Of a stretch of 15,055 bases of DNA, positions 1 through 5,931 are shown piece by piece (position 1 is the stretch's first letter; each line of letters opens with the position of its first letter). A program made the translations under genes and the position numbers. This DNA is from an uncultured Clostridium sp. GTDB taxonomy: Bacteria > Bacillota > Clostridia > Lachnospirales > Lachnospiraceae. The DNA is taken from contig UQJF01000078.1 in NCBI GenBank assembly GCA_900541315.1, positions 1-15,055 of the forward strand, given 5' to 3'. Under the pieces are notes generated by a model. That model ran no database searches and was not told the origin of the DNA. It worked only from the letters and a program-made list of their open reading frames with translations.

Positions 1-64
1 ATAGAAACTTATTAACCAAGTAGTCTTGATTGACTACACCATTATTATACTAGGAGGTGAGAAC

Positions 65-289
65 GTGGGGCGGGTAATAGAGTTTGAGATTGCTGGTGAG
101 CGGTACACGATGTTTGTTACAGGCATTTTAAAAAGAAAATACTATTTGATGCGTGAATCAGACAGAAGCATACTGGCTGACCCCATTCCTGTAAAGGTTT
201 CAGCCAGTACACTGGTGGAAAGATTTTTGCACTGGCTGGATTGTTTACATTCCTATATGCGAAAAAAGAGAAGACAGAAGAACTGTTAA
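65..289 (+). CDS. Small hypothetical protein, 74 aa, GTG start
   Basis: I do not recognise this protein. The GTG at 65 is chosen because a strong ribosome binding site, AGGAGGTGA at 52-60, lies just upstream; the open frame itself extends back to a TTG at 26 that has no such site. The product starts GRVIEFEIAGERYTMF, is rich in beta-strand-type residues in its first half, and ends with a strongly basic tail (KKRRQK). No signal peptide or transmembrane segment is evident. It lies alone, upstream of a decayed minus-strand gene whose 3' end may overlap its last 45 bases. A decayed fragment cannot be excluded, but the good ribosome binding site argues for a translated gene. Function unknown. Confidence 0.5.
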   Translation: MGRVIEFEIAGERYTMFVTGILKRKYYLMRESDRSILADPIPVKVSASTLVERFLHWLDCLHSYMRKKRRQKNC

Positions 290-881
290 ACCAGTGGCGG
301 CAGTGCTAGAAATTGTACCAGATGGAATGTCAAACAGCTTTGTCCATCCTCCTGGTAATGTGGCCTTTAGTATGGCAATATCAATGATAACAATGTTTCC
401 GCATTTCATTAATACAATATCATTTAATTTCTCATAAGAAGAAATTAAATTACTATATTTCCCATTGAACGAATCACATCAAGACTTGCAGTAGGTAATT
501 CTTTTAAATCTTTTTCATTATATTCATAAAGAACAATATGATCTTGAGGTTGGGCTAATTTGCTAATGGCATAACAAATTAGACTTGTATCATATTTGTT
601 TGCACCGTAAGTTTTACCATATATTTCATATTCATGAGGAGCATTTTTTCAATGTAAGTAGCATTATTTCCAGAATTACGTTCTCCGTTTTCTTTCCGTG
701 CTCTTATTATATCATCAATAGAGTTAAAAGCAGTTATCTGTCCTGCGATTGTCGGCGGAACATTTAAAAAATCAAACCCCGCTGTCTTCATCAATCGATA
801 CATAAATAGGTAATAAGGAGTAGCATTATTACCGCTACATGGAAGAAAATAAAAATATTGCACTGTAGAAGACAGAGACAA
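245..881 (-). pseudogene. Frameshifted minus-strand gene of unknown family
   Basis: Three open stretches on the minus strand join into one plausible protein if two frameshifts are allowed. The first runs from an ATG at 881 down to about 645 (key stretch GFDFLNVPPTIAGQITAF). The frame then changes at a run of six T on the plus strand (644-649), and the second stretch (EYEIYGKTYGANKYDTSL, then ISKLAQPQDHIVLYEY) continues to a stop at 445-447. A second shift around 455-475 would rejoin a third open stretch (SSYEKLNDIVLMKCGNIVI, then LPGGWTKLFDIPSG) that ends at a stop at 245-247. The segments have similar composition and read like ordinary globular protein. I cannot name the family. The ATG at 881 abuts the phage remnant, so the original N-terminus may be missing. 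Sequencing error in the homopolymer is an alternative for the first shift. Confidence 0.5.
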
Positions 882-993
882 TCTGGAGTATATGTTCAGG
901 CCATATAAAGCGTTGGGTGGAAATGGAACCGGAGAAAATCTTTATAACAGATGTCTGGCTTTACCATATGAGCCGGCAGAACAGGAGGTATAG
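853..993 (+). pseudogene. C-terminal fragment of small phage protein upstream of holin
   Basis: An open frame from just after a stop at 850-852 to TAG at 991-993 encodes a short segment containing YMFRPYKALGGNGTGENLYN and ending LALPYEPAEQEV. The YKALGGNGTG..LY....ALP pattern resembles the C-terminus of small proteins often found just before the holin in prophages of Clostridia; that assignment is from memory of the family. There is no start codon with a ribosome binding site: the first ATG in frame is at 892, inside the conserved part. The 5' end therefore appears to have been lost at a junction near 850. It ends two bases before the holin start, the spacing expected in an original lysis operon. 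Confidence 0.55.
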
Positions 994-995
994 AT

Positions 996-1247
996 ATGGA
1001 TTTTGGAATTGGAAGCGTAACAGCAATCACAGCAATTTGTTACCTGGGCGGCATGGCTTGTAAGGCAACCACTAAGGTCAAGGATGAGGTTATCCCGGTA
1101 ATTTGTGGAGTGACCGGCGGCATCCTGGGAGTAGCGGGTATGTACCTTATGCCGGAGTTCCCAGCAACGGATGTGATCAACGCTGCAGCTATTGGTATTG
1201 TATCCGGGCTGGCAGCAACAGGAGCGCACCAGGTCATCAAACTTTAA
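996..1247 (+). CDS. Phage holin, Hol44-like, 83 aa
   Basis: The product is a short, very hydrophobic protein with three likely membrane segments: residues about 6-22 (around TAITAICYLGGMAC), 32-52 (PVICGVTGGILGVAG) and 61-81 (VINAAAIGIVSGLAATG). A short charged loop KVKDEVIP lies between the first two. This layout, and the GM..K...KDE.IP pattern, match small phage holins of the Hol44 type found in Clostridia, which form pores that let an endolysin reach the cell wall. The ATG at 996 has AGGAGG at 983-988. The upstream neighbour is a phage fragment and the downstream neighbour is the cell-wall-binding end of a lysin, as in a lysis cassette. The gene looks intact, but its partner enzyme is missing, so a working lysis role is doubtful. 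The last few codons sit at the fusion point and may be foreign to the original gene. Confidence 0.75.
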   Translation: MDFGIGSVTAITAICYLGGMACKATTKVKDEVIPVICGVTGGILGVAGMYLMPEFPATDVINAAAIGIVSGLAATGAHQVIKL

Positions 1248-1588
1248 CTCCGGTAGCGAATCAGGTCAAGACTGGTTGGCAACAGGAGGACAGTGGTTGG
1301 CGTTTTTATTCCAAGGATGGTAGCGGCAAGCATGTAACCAACGCCTGGTATGAGGATAATGGCAAATGGTACTGGTTCGACGGTGCCGGAAAGATGGTCC
1401 ATGATGTTTGGTACCAGTACAAAGGTTCCTGGTATTACCTCGGCTCCGATGGTGCCATGGTAAAAGGCTTGCAGACTATAGGTGGAAAATGGTATTATAT
1501 GGATACAGAAGGTCGTATGGCTACGAAACCAGTAGTATTGACTCCTGATCAGAACGGAGCTTTAAAGTATCCGGGCTTAAGTCAGTAG
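1241..1588 (+). pseudogene. Endolysin remnant: cell-wall-binding repeats only
   Basis: This stretch encodes about 115 residues made of choline-binding-type (CW_binding_1) repeats: GWRFYSKDGSGKHVTNAWYE, GKWYWFDGAGKMVHDVWYQ, GSWYYLGSDGAMVKGLQ and GKWYYMDTEGRMATKP. Such repeats form the wall-targeting end of phage endolysins and some autolysins. The N-terminal catalytic domain (amidase, lysozyme or similar) is absent. Upstream the frame runs only through the holin gene in another frame, giving meaningless sequence, and there is no start with a ribosome binding site at the domain edge. The simplest reading is an internal deletion that fused the end of the holin gene to the 3' part of the lysin gene, with the junction near 1235-1260. 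The domain assignment is strong; the deletion is inferred. Confidence 0.8.
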
Positions 1589-1882
1589 ATACAAATGAAC
1601 CGTAGTTAATGACTACGATTTGACTATGGTCAACGAATTATTATATATTACAGCGGGTTATGTATAGTGATAAATGAAAAATGGATGCCTTAGAAATCCT
1701 TATTTTATGCGGAAATTAGGGAATTATATAAAATCATAGGGTATGAGCATATATAAAGTTTCCGGCAACTGCAAACTGTGAAACAATAGCCAAGCTGGTC
1801 CGCATAAAATGTTAAAGTTCATCTATGTCATATGCTGGTCGTATTAACTACATTTTTTTAATATTATAGGAGATATCAGAGT
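1589..1882. other. Intergenic stretch between lysin remnant and LURP-one gene
   Basis: No coding sequence is supported here. It holds one perfect short inverted repeat, CGTAGT/ACTACG at 1601-1606 and 1612-1617 with a 5-base loop, which lacks a following T-run and so is not a convincing terminator. The ribosome binding site of the next gene is AGGAGA at 1868-1873. I see no good promoter, although the bases before the gene are T- and A-rich. Confidence 0.5.
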
Positions 1883-2359
1883 ATGAAGCTTCTTTTCCGT
1901 CAGAGATTTTTTTCCTGGTTTGACAGTTATGATATTTATGATGAGCATGAGAACACAGTATACACAGTAAAGGGCCAGCTTTCCTGGGGACATTGCCTGA
2001 AAATATATGATGTGTCCGGAAGGGAAGTGGGGACAGTAAAAGAACGTGTTTTTACTTTTCTGCCAAAGTTTGAACTGTATGAGGGGCCACAGTACATAGG
2101 CTGCATCAGTAAGGAAATTTCTTTCTTAAAGCCCAGTTATAATATTGATTTTAACGGCTGGGAGATCAGGGGCAGTTTTATGGAGTGGGACTACACCATT
2201 ACCGGGGCTGGAGGCCGGGAGATAGCGGTTATTTCTAAGGAACTGTTCCATATGACAGATACTTATGTCTTAGATATTGCAGACCCGGAAAATGCACTTT
2301 ATGTGCTTATGTTCGTCTTGGCGATCGATGCGGAGAAGTGCTCCAGAAATCAGCATTAA
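1883..2359 (+). CDS. LURP-one-related (LOR) family protein, 158 aa
   Basis: The protein matches the LURP-one-related family (PF04525, tubby-like C-terminal fold) as it occurs in Clostridia. It begins MKLLFRQRFFSWFDSYDIYD and continues with the paired motifs NTVYTVKGQLSWGHCLKIYD and GREVGTVKERVFTFLPKFELY, typical of these small beta-barrel proteins. It ends with the hydrophobic helix ALYVLMFVLAIDAEKCSRNQ that normally threads the barrel. Length is usual for bacterial members. The ATG at 1883 has AGGAGA at 1868-1873. There is no signal peptide and it is likely cytosolic or membrane-associated. The molecular role of bacterial members is not settled, with lipid or membrane binding suggested by analogy to tubby and scramblase folds. 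It stands alone between two decayed regions and is not part of the flagellar operon. Confidence 0.85.
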   Translation: MKLLFRQRFFSWFDSYDIYDEHENTVYTVKGQLSWGHCLKIYDVSGREVGTVKERVFTFLPKFELYEGPQYIGCISKEISFLKPSYNIDFNGWEIRGSFMEWDYTITGAGGREIAVISKELFHMTDTYVLDIADPENALYVLMFVLAIDAEKCSRNQH

Positions 2360-2425
2360 TAATGACAGGAGAATAGATTTAATATTGGAAAGATTAGGGG
2401 AAAATAGGGAAAATCAGAAATAAAA

Positions 2426-2768
2426 CTTGTGGCGGAATTTCTCATACTCCGGCTGGAAAAAGAGGATTTCACAACTCTGTCTCCGGCCGTAAAAACCCAT
2501 TTAGGCATTGGTTTTCCCATGGGCTTTCAAATATCAGTTATGTGTATTGGCTAACTGGCTATGAAGGGAGCGGTTAATGCACTGGGAACAGAAACAACCG
2601 CCGGATATACAGCAGCAACAAAGGTAGACAAGATATCCGTTCTTATGAATGCAGCTTTTGGTATTGCTATTTCCAACTATGTAGCCCAAAACTACGGCGC
2701 AAGTTTGTAGGACCGCATTCGCAAAGGGCATGTGGGTTGCTGGTGCCAGTATACTGGCATACTATTAA
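2426..2768 (+). pseudogene. MATE-family multidrug exporter fragment
   Basis: Reading this stretch gives LRLEKEDFTTLSPAVKTHLG and IGFPMGFQISVMCIG, then a TAA at 2552-2554, then MKGAVNALGTETTAGYTAAT and SVLMNAAFGIAISNYVAQNY, then a TAG at 2708-2710. A downstream continuation DRIRKG plus, after a +1 shift, MWVAGASILAYY ends at TAA 2766-2768. The order and wording (K.HL.IG.PMG.Q.S; ALN..G...A..YTAA.KV; YVAQNYGA; RIRKG) are those of the middle of MATE-type Na+ or H+/drug antiporters of Firmicutes. Both the N-terminal transmembrane bundle and the C-terminal part are absent, and there are two stops and a frameshift. It is a dead fragment. An intrinsic terminator lies just downstream. Confidence 0.8.
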
Positions 2769-2801
2769 AAAAAGTAAGGAATCTGTGGATTTTTATAATT
2801 G

Positions 2802-2833
2802 CCGGACGACTTTATAGTCGGTCCGGTTTTTTT
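2802..2833 (+). terminator. Intrinsic terminator
   Basis: The left arm CCGGACGACT (2802-2811) pairs with AGTCGGTCCGG (2816-2826) with a single bulged G and a TTAT loop, followed directly by seven T (2827-2833). This is a textbook rho-independent terminator on the plus strand. It probably served the exporter gene now decayed upstream, and it insulates the flagellar operon from read-through. Confidence 0.9.
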
Positions 2834-3203
2834 ATTACAAATGTTTTGAGAACTGCGGAAATGCAAAACACGGAATAATTTTTACAGTTCTTATAACGTT
2901 TATGGCAGGAAAAAACAAATACATGTGAAAATAGCAAACATTTGCATAATAATGCATGGACGTTAAAAAAATAATAAAAAAAATAAAATTAAAAATAGAA
3001 AAATTTATAAAAAATTAATAATATCTCTATATTGATAAAAACATATCAATATAAATAGATAAAATAACGGGGGATGGGTATAGAAAACATGGCTATATAA
3101 AGTTAAGTAAAAAAGTAAATAGGAATTAGAACTAAAACATAGAAAAAATACGCTATAAAAGTTTGCAATATATGTCTAGGGGCAAGATAATGTACCAAAA
3201 AGT
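2834..3203. other. AT-rich intergenic region upstream of the flagellar promoter
   Basis: No gene is supported on either strand. The stretch from about 2960 to 3060 is almost pure A and T, with many A-tracts, so intrinsic curvature or binding by nucleoid proteins is plausible. It contains the perfect inverted repeat at 3028-3053, listed separately. Confidence 0.5.
3028..3053. repeat. Perfect 10-bp inverted repeat, possible operator
   Basis: TATATTGATA (3028-3037) and TATCAATATA (3044-3053) are exact reverse complements separated by six bases. It lies about 180 bp upstream of the best flagellar promoter candidate. It has no T-run and is flanked by AT-rich DNA, so it looks more like a binding site for a dimeric regulator than a terminator. 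In such AT-rich DNA palindromes can also arise by chance. Confidence 0.45.
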
Positions 3204-3209
3204 TTGAAC

Positions 3210-3238
3210 TTGAAAAAAAAGAGATTATATTATATTAT
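3210..3238 (+). promoter_or_regulatory. Candidate vegetative-type promoter of the flagellar operon
   Basis: TTGAAA (3210-3215) and TATTAT (3233-3238) are separated by 17 bases, one mismatch from consensus in the -10 and two in the -35. An overlapping alternative, TTGAAC (3204-3209) with TATTAT (3228-3233) at 18 bases, is equally good on paper because the -10 lies in a tandem repeat. Transcription would begin near 3245, just ahead of the folded leader, giving about 143 bases of leader before flgB. It is the best match I found between the upstream terminator and flgB. Confidence 0.5.
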
Positions 3239-3244
3239 ATTATA
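3224..3244 (+). repeat. Pentamer tandem repeat ATTAT x4 in the promoter
   Basis: Four exact copies of ATTAT plus one further A lie at 3224-3244, overlapping the spacer and -10 of the candidate promoter. Gain or loss of one unit would change which -10 copy is correctly spaced from the -35. Confidence 0.8.
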
Positions 3245-3249
3245 CAGAA

Positions 3250-3330
3250 TACGCCGATAAGGATAAAGATAAAGAAATATTAAATTATAACCCCCTTCCA
3301 TCAAGGGGTATTATCGGTGTACATTTTTTT
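3250..3330 (+). promoter_or_regulatory. Structured flgB operon leader; contains a sigma-28-like -10 core
   Basis: TACGCCGATAA (3250-3260) pairs with TTATCGGTGTA (3311-3321) in an 11-bp stem with one G-U pair as RNA. Inside it CCCCTT (3292-3297) pairs with AAGGGG (3303-3308) around a 5-base loop, and seven T follow at 3324-3330. The purine-rich stretch GGATAAAGATAAAGAAA lies between the two left arms. The arrangement suggests a cis-acting leader, perhaps a terminator with a large structured loop. A competing reading is that GCCGATAA at 3253-3260 is the -10 element of a sigma-28 (FliA/SigD) promoter, which it matches exactly. However, the position for its TAAA -35 matches at most two of four bases. 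It does not match the c-di-GMP riboswitch classes I know. Confidence 0.45.
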
Positions 3331-3387
3331 AAAGAAAAGTCAAATATAATATACCAATATATCAGCTACACAGGAGGATGAACATTT

Positions 3388-3780
3388 ATGATGGACTTGT
3401 ATGGAAATGGATTATTACTTGGAGAAAAAACCCTGGACAGCTTATGGATGAGACAGAACCTGACTATGAACAACATTGCGAATGTTGATACGCCAGGCTT
3501 TAAGTCACAATATATGACCTTTGAGAATGAATTGGCACAGAAGATCCGGTCTGCTCTTACTGTGCAGAAGGCTTCTATGAAAAATGTGGCAAGAGGGATT
3601 GAAAATATGAGACCCTCTGTCCATACCACCTTAAATGAATCAACCAGACTGGATGAGAATAATGTGGATATGGATCAGGAACAGGTTGAATTGGCAAGAA
3701 CAGCTTATGAATACCAGTATATGATCAGTTCTGTGAGCAGCGATCTTTCGCGTCTGCGCAGCGCAGCTAAAAACTTTTAA
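3388..3780 (+). CDS. flgB: Flagellar proximal rod protein FlgB, 130 aa
   Basis: FlgB forms the first part of the flagellar rod above the MS ring. The N-terminal half carries the rod-family pattern: LGEKTLDSLWMRQNLTMNNI followed by ANVDTPGFKSQY (residues about 11-46). The C-terminal half has the FlgB-specific NNVDMDQEQVELARTAYEYQ (about 87-107) leading into the conserved helix. Length is typical. The ATG at 3388 is preferred over the adjacent ATG at 3391 because AGGAGG at 3372-3377 is better spaced. It is the first gene of the operon, behind the structured leader. The next gene is fliE, whereas flgC normally stands between them. Confidence 0.95.
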   Translation: MMDLYGNGLLLGEKTLDSLWMRQNLTMNNIANVDTPGFKSQYMTFENELAQKIRSALTVQKASMKNVARGIENMRPSVHTTLNESTRLDENNVDMDQEQVELARTAYEYQYMISSVSSDLSRLRSAAKNF

Positions 3781-3816
3781 ATCATACAAATTATACGGTT
3801 AAGGAGAAAATATAAA

Positions 3817-4131
3817 ATGATTGAACAGGTGAATGGCTTTATTACCCCCATGAAAGAGTGGAATGCTGTTGGAAAGAATGATGAAACAACAGGTGCGAAA
3901 ATTGGCACAAAATCTGTGTTCCAGTCAGTGCTTGAAGATACAGTGCAAAATGTTTACGACACACAGAAGGATGTAGAACAGAAACAGTATCTTCTGGCAA
4001 CGGGACAGTTAGAAGATGCCCACAGTCTTCCAATCGCCCAGGCAAAAGCAGAACTGAGCCTGGAAGTTATGATCTCTCTTAGAAATAAAGCAATGGAAGC
4101 GTATAACGAAATTTTAAAGATGAGTGTTTAA
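3817..4131 (+). CDS. fliE: Flagellar hook-basal body protein FliE, 104 aa
   Basis: FliE joins the MS ring to the rod and is the first rod-type protein exported. The diagnostic part is the C-terminal half: FQSVLEDTVQNVYDTQKDVE (residues about 35-54), then LATGQLEDAHSLPIAQAKAE and LSLEVMISLRNKAMEAYNEI, ending LKMSV, the standard FliE signature (TG...D.H....A..KA.L.L.....RNK..EAY.EI..M.V). Length is normal. The ATG at 3817 has AAGGAGA at 3801-3807. The gap from flgB is 36 bases with no room for flgC. Confidence 0.95.
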   Translation: MIEQVNGFITPMKEWNAVGKNDETTGAKIGTKSVFQSVLEDTVQNVYDTQKDVEQKQYLLATGQLEDAHSLPIAQAKAELSLEVMISLRNKAMEAYNEILKMSV

Positions 4132-4179
4132 TACTGCTGACCATGGAATGGTACAGTAGATTTTTAATATTTGCTATAT

Positions 4180-5931
4180 ATGGAAATGCAAAGGATGAAT
4201 GGAACAGTGCAGAATCTAAAAGAAGCATGGCAGAAGATGCCAGGGAAAACAAAAAAAATGATCGCAGTCATTGCAGCGGGGACGATTATCCTGGCGGCAG
4301 CCGGACTTCTGGTCCTGAATATGGGCACGAAAAAAGGATACAGTACCTTGTTTACAGGAATGAGCTCAGAAGATGCCCAGGCAGTTGTAAGTCTTCTTCA
4401 GGATGAAGGTGTTGATTACAGATACAATGACAAAAACGGCTCTGTCCAGGTAATGTCAGATACAGTAGATAAGACCAGGGCTGAATTGCTAAGTAAAGGA
4501 TATCCTAAAAGCGGCTTTACTTATGATATGTACCGTAATAATGCGGGAATCATGAGCACTGAAAAGGATAAGGAAAAATATACATTGTATGAACTTCAGG
4601 ACCGTCTTGGTGCCCAGATCGGATTATTTGAAGGGGTACGTGATGCAAAAGTGACCATAGCAGAAGGCGGAACTCAGAAATATGCACTGGATGATGCACA
4701 GCAGACAGATGCATCAGCCTCTGTTGTGGTGACAATGAATCCCGGACAGGATCTGACAGATACAAAGGCAGCTGCTATCAAAAACCTGATCGCAAGAGCT
4801 GTAAAGGGAATGAATTTTACCAATGTTTCTGTATTTGATGCTGCTACCATGACGGAAGTCGGCGGTGAAGATGAGGCAGGTAATACTGCTGGTACAGGAA
4901 AAGATGTAGCAGAGCTTACCAGTCAGGTAGAAAAAAATATAGCAGGAAATGTGCGCCGTGTCCTGGAATTAATGTATGGTCAGGGAAAAGTTGCAGTTTC
5001 TGTAAAAGGCACACTGAATATGCAGAAGCTGATCCAGGAAACAGTCCAGTATACCACTCCGGATAAGGTTGACCAGAATGATAAAACAGGACTGTTGGAA
5101 AAAGAAGAAACAGCAGGGGAGAATACAGGAAGTACATCTTCGGGAAATGGAGGCGCAGCAGGCGCAGATGCTAATGCAGATACACCCCGTTATACGGGCC
5201 AGACAGGCACACAGGCAGGTTCAGATACATATTCCAACAACAGCGCAGTAAGAGAGTGGCTGTATAATTCCACAAAAGAACAGCGCCAGATCGATCCGGG
5301 TGTTCTGGAAAATACAACAGTAGGCGTTACTATTGATACAGATGATACATCTATTGCAGACGCAGATCTGGTCAGTCTTGTAGCTAATTCAGCAGGTATT
5401 ACCCAGGAGGACGCTCCTTCAAAGATCACGGTTATAAGAGCTCTTTCAGCAGCTAGTAAAAACACAGATACAGCGCCGGTAACAGCACCGGCACAGAAAG
5501 CAAAGCTTCCATTGCCTCTTTTGATCGCCATAGGGGCAGGTGGGCTGCTTCTGGTATTGCTGATTGCTTTGCTGATACTCAGCAGGCAGCATTTGAAAGC
5601 ATCAGAAGAAGAAAGACAGGCACTGTTGGAACAGATACCGGATGGAGGTGCGATTACTGAAAATCCTCAAAATGCCATTGTCGCCGACAATAAAACTAAA
5701 AATGATGGGAATATATCCTTGTTAACTGAAGAGGAACAGTCGGCGCTTCAGGGACAGGACGATGAACTTAAGAAAAATGAAGAAATTTTAAATCTGAAAA
5801 TGCAGCACAGTCTGAAATTAAAACAGGAGATCGGTTCCTTTGTGGATGAAAATCCACAGATCGCAGCAAAACTGATCCAGAATTGGCTGCTTACTGGTGG
5901 AGGAAACGATGGCAGAAATAGAGGAAAGTAA
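4180..5931 (+). CDS. fliF: Flagellar MS-ring protein FliF, about 583 aa
   Basis: FliF makes the membrane ring on which the flagellum is built. A first membrane helix lies at residues about 27-47 (MIAVIAAGTIILAAAGLLVL). The ring-building motif segment with YSTLFTGMSSEDAQAVVSLL follows, then the conserved GYPKSGFTYDMY and the DRLGAQIGLFEGVRDAKVTI region. A Gly/Asn/Thr-rich periplasmic insertion covers about residues 310-355, a second membrane helix about 443-468, and a cytoplasmic tail ends AAKLIQNWLLTGG, the FliG-binding element. The start is uncertain: the frame is open to a TTG at 4171, with ATG codons at 4180, 4186 and 4195 and no good ribosome binding site before any of them. The 3' end overlaps fliG by 23 bases, implying coupled translation. 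Confidence 0.92.
   Translation: MEMQRMNGTVQNLKEAWQKMPGKTKKMIAVIAAGTIILAAAGLLVLNMGTKKGYSTLFTGMSSEDAQAVVSLLQDEGVDYRYNDKNGSVQVMSDTVDKTRAELLSKGYPKSGFTYDMYRNNAGIMSTEKDKEKYTLYELQDRLGAQIGLFEGVRDAKVTIAEGGTQKYALDDAQQTDASASVVVTMNPGQDLTDTKAAAIKNLIARAVKGMNFTNVSVFDAATMTEVGGEDEAGNTAGTGKDVAELTSQVEKNIAGNVRRVLELMYGQGKVAVSVKGTLNMQKLIQETVQYTTPDKVDQNDKTGLLEKEETAGENTGSTSSGNGGAAGADANADTPRYTGQTGTQAGSDTYSNNSAVREWLYNSTKEQRQIDPGVLENTTVGVTIDTDDTSIADADLVSLVANSAGITQEDAPSKITVIRALSAASKNTDTAPVTAPAQKAKLPLPLLIAIGAGGLLLVLLIALLILSRQHLKASEEERQALLEQIPDGGAITENPQNAIVADNKTKNDGNISLLTEEEQSALQGQDDELKKNEEILNLKMQHSLKLKQEIGSFVDENPQIAAKLIQNWLLTGGGNDGRNRGK

Noticed and set aside
26..51. TTGACT with TATACT before the first small ORF as a promoter
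   Set aside because: The spacing is about 10 bases, far too short.
1103..1240. Upstream part of the long frame leading into the cell-wall-binding repeats
   Set aside because: It overlaps the holin in another frame, begins at a TTG without a ribosome binding site and reads as nonsense; only the part from about 1241 is real protein sequence.
1601..1617. Inverted repeat after the lysin remnant as a terminator
   Set aside because: The stem is only 6 bp and no T-run follows.
2534..2731. Minus-strand cysteine-rich ORF of 65 aa
   Set aside because: It lies opposite the MATE fragment, and its Cys-rich content is the reverse reading of that gene's Ala/Thr codons; no ribosome binding site.
3250..3330. 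c-di-GMP riboswitch before flgB, as in Clostridioides difficile
   Set aside because: The conserved core sequences of class I and class II c-di-GMP riboswitches are not present; only generic stems are seen.
3345..3350. TATAAT as a -10 just before flgB
   Set aside because: The box is perfect, but the bases 17 upstream are part of the T-run and give no usable -35; AT-rich context makes chance matches likely.
3367..3380. CsrA-like site (ACACAGGAGGATG) over the flgB ribosome binding site
   Set aside because: The Shine-Dalgarno sequence alone explains the GGAGG, and I see no hairpin presenting it.
5897..5908. GTG at 5897 as the fliG start
   Set aside because: It lies within the ribosome binding site itself; the ATG at 5909 is correctly spaced.
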